From Phallusia mammillata (Eukaryota; Chordata; Ascidiacea; Phlebobranchia; Ascidiidae): a DNA stretch of 64,000 bases. Below are positions 1 to 11,000 of the stretch, in pieces (position 1 is the first letter of the stretch; each line of letters opens with the position of its first letter). Under the pieces are notes generated by a model. That model was not told the DNA's origin, did no database searches, and worked only from the letters and a program-made list of their open reading frames with translations. The DNA lies in the NCBI GenBank assembly GCA_003260075.1, contig QLIY01000005.1, positions 235,868-299,867 of the forward strand, in the 5' to 3' direction. The position numbers and the translations under genes are program-made.

Positions 1-409
1 AATACTATTTGACTTTTTCTGTTTGATGACTTTGTACGCCGCAAAAGTGTTTCATGCAACCCTTCAAATATTAATTGCTCAAAAGTAACTTTAAAATGAT
101 CATTGCACGCGCCCGTTGGGTCGTGAAAGTCAACATACTTCATTATCAAATGTTTCGGAAACTGTATGGGACTTTTTACGACTTAGGCCAGTTTTTTTTT
201 ATATCGCAAGAAGTTACAAGAAGATAGTATTCAGATTTTTTCAAGATTTCCACATTGTAACCAGTATTCCGAAATATAATTTCACATTTCACTTTTATGT
301 ATCTCTCAATTTCACAAAACACTTTAAAAGCGAAAATCGTTGTGTCTCAGTGAGTTCTCTTTTACACAGCCAGTCACTGTATTCAACAACTTTTGTATTT
401 GTTCCCTAG
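1..409. other. intronic sequence upstream of first exon seen
   Basis: No exon or repeat is recognisable here. The stretch ends in a pyrimidine-rich acceptor (TTCCCTAG) directly before the exon at 410, so it is read as intron of the proline-rich gene that enters the window from the left. Confidence 0.5.
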
Positions 410-2518
410 ATACGGTTCTATGTTATCTGATAGAAGCCGAATTCTTCGTGACAACCGCTTGACAATTAGAAATACCGACCAGACGTCCCCAAGTCCCAAC
501 AGGCAAGTCTATAGTTAAATCACTAACTTAATTCTCAAACCACTGGCGTTACATAAGCGTTGACGCAAATTTATACATCACTAAATCTCCAGCGTATCAA
601 ATTCCAACTAACCAGCATGAAAGGAACTACACTTAAATATTTACCATACATTTGCCTTATAGACACCGAAGATGCCACATAGGCGAAATATGTTTATCTT
701 GAATTCATAAGAATGAATGACTTAATGTTTTAATAAATTTAAAATAATAAGCATAAGGTTCATTGTAGTCTTCATTCACCAAGCAACGAGTTGGAAGATT
801 CTAGTTTAAGTAGACGGTATTGTATTTAAACTATTGCTGCCAGGCATAATATCAAGTTTATAGAGCTCCTCTGGCTAATGTATTTTTATTCCGACGTTTC
901 GACGTCCTATACAGGTCGCCTTCATCAGGGTAATCACACTGAATGCGAGTAGTACAGGGCAAAACATACATTTGCCAGTTGAGCTCTATAAACTTGAAAA
1001 ACTGTATTGTATTTGCCTTATATGCGAATTTTGCAGTAGTTTAGAATGCTAATTTAACGGAACCCACAGGGAATTGCTTCCTTGTAACTGTGTGTTCGTG
1101 TTCCATGCGCCTTTTATTAGTTATAACATTCTCCACTTGAAATTCAATCTTTTCCCACGCAATGTGTGCATGTTTTGTCTGGTAATGTAAATGAGTGCAT
1201 GTTTTGGCTGGTAATGTAAAAATGCCTGCAAAGAAATCAGTCGGTGTCAAATAGCCTATTGGTTTTTTTATATGAAAGCATTAATATGAATGCATTATGC
1301 TTCCTTAGGTTGAAAAATTTCTACATTGCTACAACTAAGTCGATAATAGTGTTTTCATGGTTTTAGCTAATTAACATATTTAGTAAATAGAAACGTAAGG
1401 CGTGCATAGAAATGCGGTAAAAATGCAAAACCTTTTCCTTTTTTAATATTTTTTTTCAATATTATTTTGCTTTTACTATTTTTCGCTACACGTTTAAGTA
1501 AGACTTGTTGTCTTTTGTTTTAGAACTGGCAATTGTTAAATTAAAATCTTTAGATGGTGACATAAATCACGCTTGTGCCATAAAAGTCCAGGAATTATTT
1601 TGTTAATATGTATGTATTGCCTTGTCGTCATCATTAGTTTCTGTAAACTTCAATCAATAGGCATGGACTTACTATAGTATTTATCTACCAAGCAACAAGC
1701 TGGGCTATTCGGGTTATAAAAAAACGGTTATGTCATAAAAAGCCACAAAATATCGAAACAGTCACAATTCTTTGCACCCGCTTCTCATATAACCCACAAA
1801 TTCGTTCGTAGTTTGGCAAAACCTTATAATCTTACAGCGCTACCGGGTTGACACCGTTAACAGTTTTAAAAAAATATTTCCAAATTACACTTCCAGGCAC
1901 AGTTGGGATTGCTCGAACCGTGGTAACCACGACGACCCACTGCCCCCGCCACCAGTTCATCCTATAGTCTCTCCACCGGCAGCTTACGAAAACAAACGCT
2001 TCAGTGACGAGATGACGACCTCGTTTACCAACTCTGGATCTTTTGACCATCGCTCCTATGTTGACGTCACACTTCCGCGGCGCAAATCAGGTCACGCACC
2101 ACCGCCTCCACCACCACGTGACCCGAGAACCCGGCTTAGTGAATCTTCAGGCAATCTGCCACAACAGTATAGTGAAGGAGTTGGCCGTAAGGGCTCCTTT
2201 GGGATGTTAGACACGACCGCTGGTTTAGGGAGACCGCCACAGCCCGCATACGAAAGTCAAACGCTTCCGTTTCCTCGACGAAACAGACAGAGTGTGGATT
2301 CAGACAACGACGAACTGCCCATAATCCCGCCGCCTTTGCCGCTTTACACGCCGCAGGTAGTCATTAACAAGCGGCTCAGCCAAGTAGCTAGCGACCAGGC
2401 CTTCCCACCGCCTCCTGAGGAGCTGTTAACAGACGCTAATGGCGCTTTAGAGATGGAACCCAATAACGAGCAGGGCGAAGACAGTTTCTCTTTTCCACCG
2501 CCACCCCCTTCGCTGTAA
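410..2518 (+). CDS. C-terminal exons of a proline-rich, probably actin-regulatory scaffold (MRL-like)
   Basis: Two exons are supported: 410-502 and 1897-2518 (stop TAA). The first enters with one base completing a codon and leaves two bases; the second begins with G then CAC, so the phases join only if the first exon ends at 502 before GCAAGT, a GC-AG intron. The product begins YGSMLSDRSRIL, then carries DDPLPPPPV (an LPPPP-type Ena/VASP EVH1 ligand), GHAPPPPPPRDPRTRL, IPPPLPLYTP, FPPPPEELLTD and ends FSFPPPPPSL. Basic-serine sites such as RRKSG and RKGSF are visible. The order of PPPP-E-LL and PPPP-R-D-x-x-T-R/K-L motifs resembles the C-terminus of lamellipodin/RIAM adaptors, which link Ras-type GTPases to Ena/VASP; YG..L near the start could be the end of the PH-domain helix. 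This is inferred from short motifs only; any formin/WASP-pathway proline-rich protein is an alternative. The 5' part lies outside the window. Confidence 0.55.
828..1003 (-). mobile_element. short retroelement-like insertion with hammerhead-like core (copy A)
   Basis: An insertion of about 176 bp in the GC-AG intron is flanked by the 11-bp direct repeat GTATTGTATTT (817-827 and 1004-1014). Inside are inverted ends AAGTTTATAGAGCTC (854 onwards, and its complement ending at 995). On the minus strand the core reads CTGATGA, a hairpin with arms GGCG/CGTC and CCT/AGG, then GAAAC, and the 3' end reads TATGCCTGGCAGCAA. A relative lies at 6678-6964. Long target duplications and the core motif suggest a Penelope-like or retrozyme-type element; no protein is encoded. 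Confidence 0.6.
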
Positions 2519-5057
2519 TTGATGAGATGCTGTCAAAACTGAAATCTTAATGTGCAATCATGTTTTGTCTGTTCGCAAGTGTTGCGCAGGATCATTTAAT
2601 CAGCGCTCGCAATTTCCTTCTTTTCCTTGCTTCCTATCCGTTGTAAATTTTACCTGCCATTTTACCTTGTTTGCATTCACACTTGAAGCTGGTTCGCGAA
2701 CGAGCTTTGTGCAGTCAAGTGCACTTAACAACCGTAAAAAAAACCAAAGGCCGATGACTCATAAAGTCCGTGAAGGTTTTTCGTGATTCTGTTTCACGAA
2801 ATACAATGGTATGATGTAACTTCATTTTGTTTTCATTATTTTATGATATCCATTTGGTTCGCGAATTGTTACGCTAAAAAAAGATTAAATCCTAAAAAAG
2901 GTTAAGAATATTTTGTCCCAATTTGCATTAAACAATACAAACATTTGGTATTACATATGTAAACGGGCCTGAAAATGCCAAAACCCGAAAGTACAAGCCC
3001 GCGATTTTGTGAAAAAAATCTAATTAGACCCAAAAGTTTAAGATCCACCAATGTAAAGCTAGAACACATGTGTGGCCGATTGTGCAATCAGACCCGAATC
3101 AGCCCGTTTTTCTTAAAACTGAAGACCGAGCCAGACTTCCAACTTTGGTTATAGTAGAGTCCATTGATAGCTTTGTGGGCTATTTCACAGGCCATTGCAC
3201 GAAGCTCGTTCAGCAACCCGCCTAAAGTGTGTATGCAATCAAGGGAATTTAGGTCTTCATTCGAAAGCACTAGCTGGCTGGATGCTTGGGCATATGTTTT
3301 TCGCATTGTCATTTTCTTCAAATCACTTTCCAAGTGTTTACCTTCGTTTTCGCAGAGCGATACAATCACCTAAACGTATTTTACCCTTCCTTGACATAAT
3401 AAGCCTTCGATGTAGCGTTACCATTTCGCGCCTTCACGCCCAGCAAATGTGCCTTTCAGTTTTATTCTGTACATAGCCCATGTTCCAGTAGATTACCACC
3501 ATCACCTAATCCAAAGGCTTGTCATTTTTGCTGGTTTGAACCACATTTTAAGACGTTTCAAGCAATCTAGATAGAATAACGATTGTTGCCGTAAACTTAA
3601 CTAGCTTTGTACGGTAGATCTAATAAGCCAAAAAAGAGGTTTTATATCTACTTACACTAGAGTAAATAAATCATACAATTTCGGTAATTATTTTGTGCCT
3701 TATTGTTATATTTGCGATCTATTCGTTACCAAATTATGTCGATTTTTGACAGCACTTTAAAAAATGTTGCTTGATTTTAACAATTGCCTGATTTTCCGAA
3801 TACGCTTATTTTGGCTTAAGCATTTTCATGTGTCACGAAATCCGTGCAAGCTGCACGTTGTCGACTGTGACGCAATCGTTTATGACGTCACAGTCACTAG
3901 GGAAAGTAAATTATGATGAGTCACGTTTTCACCGAAAAAAAAACTTTTTTTGACACCTTTTTCGGCACTATTTTTCCGCATTAAAATTGTTCTAACGTTT
4001 ATTATCAAGATTTTCGCATCATTTTAAAGTGTTTTCTGGCAATGACGCTGTCACATTATTACAGCTTCAGTGTATTTCGGCCATAAGGGCTGAATTTTGG
4101 AACGTGACATGTTGATAGTGGATTCGTATTTATAAAATCTTGTTTTGATATTTAAATTTCACCTGACATGACAGTAATAAACTCTGCTAACATTTTTCCC
4201 CGAAGCCATGAAAGGTCGCTTTTGCACTTTGCGTTTTCACCTTTTGCAAGCGCCGTGTGTAGCAGCATCCCTATTATGCCACCGACTCTCATTTTCACGC
4301 TTTGTCGGAAATCGACGCATTATTTCCCGCCGGGGACACAAGTTGAGACAAGGTCGAGAAATAAAAGAAATCAAATTTGTTCGCATTCGCAAATCCTAGT
4401 AAACTCTGTGCTAGGGAGTAAAGGCCAGGGAAGCTTTATTGCTGCTGGGACAAACCTATCTGCCTCGGGGCAGAAGTTTTGGTGCCGAATGACAAACACC
4501 GTTCGTTGCTGGGAGAAGACGTCACGCTGTTATCTATGTGTTCTCAAACAAATTTGCCTTCGGTGATTTTGTCGGCTTGTGGATTGAAGATATGATTGAT
4601 TGGTTTTTGTAAAAGGAGGCAATTAGTAATTGGAAGGATGTCCATGTTCTGTTATCGGCCTACTTAAAATGCCAAAACCCACAAAAGCGTAAGAAAGTCT
4701 ATGGTAGCAATTCCAATTTAAAAGTTTTACATCATACAGTCCGTTGATGTCAAGCTACAATATGACGTCACACATTGCGCACTGACGTTTTGTCCTAATA
4801 ACGCCACTGTTAACATACAAACGGACAAGGGCACAAAATTGTCCAAAAACCAATGACTAGCATTTCGTCGCAGCAAGGTTTAATATTCATTAAACGGATA
4901 TGACAAAGTACAAATAAAACAACAAAAATCGGAAAGAAACTACAGCGAAATATCAATGTTGTACGCAAATCCCCCAGACACAACACGCGGCACGTTGATT
5001 GATGGTCAACACGTCTTGTTATGTCACAGAAGGGCCTGTGTACCCCTGAAGGTGCCT
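2519..5057. other. intergenic, convergent gene ends
   Basis: This lies between the stop of the proline-rich gene and the stop of IFT81, so two genes converge. I see no confident exon. A minus-strand open frame at 3088-3369 has protein-like composition but no homology I recognise. Two perfect TGACGTCA palindromes occur at 3883-3890 and 4763-4770. Confidence 0.5.
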
Positions 5058-8000
5058 TCAAAGAACCATTCTGTCCTGACTACCTTCCCTGCTCATGGAC
5101 AAAGCGCTAGAATGAGAACTTTTCTGACGACTGACGTCGTTTCGACGTTGTTGCAGCAGCCGCAGTTTGCACTGTAAAAATAAAACATCAACAATATGCT
5201 ATATTATCGTGATGAAGGTGTCTCTTGTAGGACATTTGAACGCTGGTATTTTCACCATAAAAATCTGCGAAGAGCCATTATTGTTCATACAGTATATCTG
5301 GCATCAAGACTTTATTTGTAAAACATTAACATTTTACTGGAGATGGATTCTGAATTTTTCTCGTGAACGACTATTTTTTTAAACGCGTTTCCATAAAAAG
5401 GTGGCCAAGTTGTTCTCAAAACGGTCCAATTATAATTAATAACCTCGGTTAATAATTGTGGCTGCCCAACTTTACCAGCTTTGCAAATTTAAACCTCTAT
5501 TATAAACACAGTTCATTAAAACACCAGTTTCTAAACGTTAGAGTCACACCATCCCAAATAGTTACAACTAGCCAATATTTTGTTTGCCATTTACAACCTT
5601 AAAAACACACATACATCACATTACGCTAGGTGTTGTGGACACGATTATGGGGATATTTGGGTTAAAAATAAACTACGCCGGAGAGATTGATGTATTTTTC
5701 AGATGTAACGGGCTTTGTTTTTGTGTCACGTCATTTTGTGACATATACTGATGCGATGACGTAGCTGATTTTCGAAGACACGGTTTATTGTGTGATGTGT
5801 ACTGCAAGTGACGGCGTTAAAGTGTCGTATAGTAACCAAAAAAGAATGCTTTTTGTCTCAAAAAGTAAAATACCAGCGGCTATATTTCCAGTAAAATACC
5901 AGCGGCCCAATCTGCAGTAAAATACCAGCGGCCTTATTTACACAACACCAATAAAATTTGGGGCTGTAACCTGTAATGAAAATGCCCCCAAATAAAAAAA
6001 ACCATTTTGGGTCCCAAACCCTGTGTTTTAAACCAACTGGTATAGAATCGAACATCTTGGCACCCTCCTTTTACATTTTTCCACTGGTTATACAAGTTAG
6101 GTAACAATACGAAGCATTTACCTGTAGAAGTGTGTCCAAATCGCTCCACATGGTCATTTGTTTCGCATCGGTCTCATGATTTTCGCGAACATTCTTTTGC
6201 TGTTCTCGGAGCGTCTACGAAATCAAAACACGTGACTTTGAAATATCACGTGACCTTCAAGCCCAGATCTCACACCCGGGTAAGGCAAAATGCTGATATT
6301 TGTCAACGATTGTACAGTCGATGCTTGGCGCCATTGATCAAAGCCTATACCGACTGGTGTAGCGTATTCTAATTGACCTTTGGAGCCTGTGAAGGCCATA
6401 AGATCAAAAGCAAATGACTCCAGTATTAATATGCAGTAAAACAAAGGCCTCAGAAACCAGTTATTTGAAAACTATAATGTCCTTTGCATTATAACGTCGC
6501 TCATAAAAGACAAAACAGCAAAATCGTAGCCCCATTTGCACTGTTTTGTGTCTAATGATTCTCTTTGCATTAATTCCTAACCGTTTTACCCTGTGCATGC
6601 CAACAGGTTTTGACACCTCTTGTTGTATTATTAGCAGTGTAACTAATATTCCAACATCCAAGGTTAAGAAATAAGTTTATAGAGCTCTTCTGGCAAATGT
6701 ATTTTTATTCCGACGTTTCGATTTTATTCCGACGTTTTGACGTCCTATACAGGTCGTCTTCATCAGGGCAATCACACTGAATGCGACTAGTACAGGCACG
6801 ATAAGACAAAAGAAAAAAGAATGAAACGCAAACACGTCACAACGCAACGAAAACACCTACCAAAACCTTGCGATTGCGAGGAAAAACCTGATGAAGACGA
6901 CCTGTATAGGACGTCGAAACGTCGGAATAGACTACTATGCCTGGCAGCAACAGCTTATTTATTTGTTAAGAAATAAGTTCCAGTGTGATAACTAGACTAT
7001 AGAAATAAAGTATAGTTTAAGATCAACCCCTACAGTCGCAGTTTTTCGGTGAATACTGTCCTCTACTATTCAACATAATCCAAAAACCGTAGGCCAAAGG
7101 GGGGGGGGCAGGTTTGGTCGGGTACCGAGTTTAAAAACGAGTACTCGAGTATCAACTCTTTCCAATTAACAAGCTGACTGTGCATTACATATGGGGGGGG
7201 GGAACCAATACACAATATTTGCACAGAACATATTTTTCACAGAATATGATTCTGTTTGGCCTGGAGTTTTATAGACTAGGTTTTGGATTTACTAGACTAT
7301 GATCTACACTATTTGTAGGTTTGGTCGAGTACCGAGTATAAAATCGAGTATCAACTCTTTCCAATTAACAAGCTGACTGTGCATTACATATCCAGTACAA
7401 TATTCAGTTGCTTGGCATTTATGAACATATACAGCGTAACAGCGTGCTACGAATGGCAACTCAAAATTAATCAAAGTCCCCAACATTGCCATATGATTTG
7501 ACGTTAAGGCAGCACATTGGGAGTTCCACTTATCGCAAACACCATCAAATCACAGATGAACCTTATCTAGGCATCTCAGTTTTATGGTGATACAAATATC
7601 ATTGAAGAGTTAGTTAAAGGTCATAATACTTCGGTCCAATGTACAACAGTGTTCGATAAGCGCGTATAATAAATTTGCTTGTCATGATTTCGCTATTAGC
7701 CAGCTGTTTCTGTGAATTGAAATCGTCACGAATTTGCAATTTCGTCACTTCCGCACTTGACTTATTTAAAACACTACGTAATTTTATGCATGTGACCGAA
7801 ATTATTTTGGCCTTGGATATACGTATTTTGCTCTGATTTAAATTAACTTAACTTTGTTTTAGGGTTAAAGTTTTGCATAGAAGAATTTCATTTTTTAAAT
7901 TGTTTTTTGTCTTTCGCCAAAACATGTATACGATTCAAATAGGTATACGATTCAAATAGCAAGAACTGGTTGATTACTTCAAACCGGGTTCCAAAAATGG

Positions 8001-11000
8001 AAAAGGATTAAACCACTGCTCTTTTCTCAACATATTTGTTTTAATACAAGTTTCTTAGCGACTCTGTCGTGTCTAAAATTCCATAATTTTAAATCAAAGA
8101 GTTTTAAAATCCTCCTAAAAAGTCTATACCCAACTTTAGCTTCTAAAATTTCGCTCTTTGTGCAACCTATCGCTAAATGTGGGTCTCTCGTGGGGTGCGT
8201 TAGGATCTTTGCCCAAATTTCGATGTCTGCCCCAATAGGACTGCGAGACTTTAAGCAGATATTATTTAGCAGACAGTCTTACCTTGGTGAGATTTTCTTG
8301 CTCTTGAATTTTTCGGTTGTAAATCTCCCGAAACGATTTCTTCTTATCACCACTCGTGTACATTTTCATCTCTTGATTAGCCCTGTCCAACTGAGCTTGT
8401 GCTATCTGAAACACAAGACATCAAACTAGTTTACAATACAGCACACAACAAATAATATGGTGAACCCTAATTTACAAGAAGACATATTATTACAAGAAAA
8501 AAAATCGTCTGTGCAATCAGTTAAGGCATAGATGAACAGCCGGGATCAGCCCTGAAGCGTCGATGCAGACCAGCGATAACGGCACACTCATATAGAAATC
8601 ATAGTACGGCAGGTCTATTGAATGCGTTATACCGAATCAGCCGGTCACCAAGTATTTTTGTAGCCTACGCCTTGCCATACGGTGAGTGCTTGGTGGCCGG
8701 CTGATTCGGTATAACGCCTTCAATAGGCCTGACGTACGATGATGGTCTGTACAATTAAGAAATTTCACAAACAGAGTATATTAGTGAAAAAATTCGCAGG
8801 TTTTGTAGATTGGCTTTAATAAAAAAAAATTGCGTACAAGTTGGACCATGCAATGCTTGTCAAAATCCACTTAAAAATTAGAAGTTGATTTTGGGTTTTG
8901 ATTGGACATTTGGGTCAAGTGAGCTCCCACTAAACAAGCTGATTGCATTGACACGCATTTTCAATTTGTGATAATTTTATATTCTTCATTTCCTTGGAAT
9001 CTTTTGACATTTAACAAAGGGGGTTTACAAAAATGACGTTAACAGTACATTTGTATTGAATTTAGCCACATTTGCTTTAAAATGCGTCCACAACCTTGCA
9101 TGCAAAACCTCTTCATCTTTTTTATTTTCCCACGTTGTAATCCATACCTTGGCCACAAAACGACGTTAACAGTTCATTTGCCAAGGGGTTACATTGAATT
9201 GAAAAAATGCATTAAATGCGAAATCAAAAATTGCATTAAATTTTCACAACCTTGTATGCCATAAACATCAATTTATTTTCCCACGTTGTAATTCTTACCT
9301 TGGCCAGACTTTGATTCATGAAATACCGTCCATCATATTCAGCCACCTCCTTGCGCAATGCCGCCACCGAGTGTTCAAGTTGGGCTCGGTTTGACTCGAG
9401 GCCAGCGGAGATGCTGTCGTACTGCGTCTTGCGCTCTTCGTGCTCTTGTGCAATTTCCTGTTGTTAGGAAGTGAAAGGTCAAATGCTGCTGCTAGGCGGT
9501 GACGTAACGACCTTGAACTGCGTTGCTTGTGTGAAAACTGGCAGCATTTAACATTTTAGTCACACTTGCTAAGCAAAAAGCGGGTTTCGTTTCAGATTTC
9601 TGCCATTAAAAGGTCGTGTTTTATGTACTTTAATAGTGAATATTTAAAAAAATAATTCAACAATTGTATTATACGTTTTAAATATGCTTAAAACTTGTTC
9701 GAAATTTCGGCAACGTTGCTTAAATTTTGAGGTAAAACTATAAACTACTTTTTTGTACACAATTGTTAAAAGTGTAATTATTTTTTTTAAATATTCACTA
9801 TTCACTGATCGATCTAAAACAGTGGTTCTCAATCCCATACTAATCGTGTACGACTTGAAATCTTTTTTTATCGCTGCGTACCACCTGAACCCTATTTGAA
9901 TGGGTGACCAAGCCTGTTTTTGTTGACTAGATAGTATATTTCTGAAACCAGTAAGGCTAGCAGTTCCAAAACAATGTCAAAGACACGAGTTTCGCCCAAA
10001 GCAGTTGAATAGTTGGGCCAGTTAAATTGCAATTCTTGATCTGACTTAAATTGAGTACAGCAATAAACTACTCGCGTACCACCTGAAAAACTCCGGCGTA
10101 CCACTAGGGTACGCGTATCACAGGTTGAGAACCACCGATTTTAAGTGTTGTAAAGAGCAAATGAAGACAGTTTATAGTTTGTTGTGTTGTGACAATAAAG
10201 CCAATGGTTAAGAGATCAGAGGAAAACACAAATCTGTTTATATTTTTTGTTGTTGATGCCATTCCTAAAGACTTTTTCGTGTCTTGTGTATATTTTAACT
10301 TCATTTTGCCGCATTGCCTTGTGTTTAGCTTTTCAGAGAAAGAAGTCATGTTTCGATGAATTATAGCTTTCACGTTGTAGTCTCCCTCGGTGAATTTGCC
10401 TGCAAGTAAGCACCAACCAAGCACGTGTGGTCATTTCGACAACAACTTTAACAATCACAAACATGACCCAACATGTGACCAGCTCGACATTGCACCATTA
10501 TCGAAGAACCGTGCTTTGAGTCACGTGACTTGGTCATCGCGAGCAAGTTTCGTGCTTTGATGTCACGGATATTTTGTTTACTGTCTGACGTCACACGCCT
10601 ATTGGCTTTTTGACCTTCACGTGTTGGGGGAAAGGTCAGATCTCGTTGTGATGATGGATTGACTTGTATTACTGTGAAACGCCGTGTTGACAAATGCGAA
10701 ACTTATTTTGGCATTTAAACTAGAAGGGTGGCTTAGCACAAGTTGCCCTTGCATATACACTATAACCTTTTTTAAAGCATAAATATATTTCCTATGCTTA
10801 TTTTGTATTGGGTCCCATATTAGCCATCGTCTTTTATAACTTTAAGTCGTTTCTGCAGGCAAAAACTCATGGGTCCCCACACATGCAAAGTTGAAAATAA
10901 TGCAATTCAAGAGATAACCATGAGAAAGTCGGGTGTTGTAAGGTAAAACACAGTGATCGGCACTGGGCTTAAATAATAATACTATGTAGAATACAAACTA

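Noticed and set aside
116..409. 97-codon plus-strand frame
   Set aside because: Low-complexity, Phe-rich translation of AT-rich intron; the frame ends at a splice acceptor and differs in phase from the supported exon.
4168..4566. 132-codon plus-strand frame
   Set aside because: No domain, no similarity I recognise, Ser/Cys-rich random composition; overlaps another frame of equal quality.
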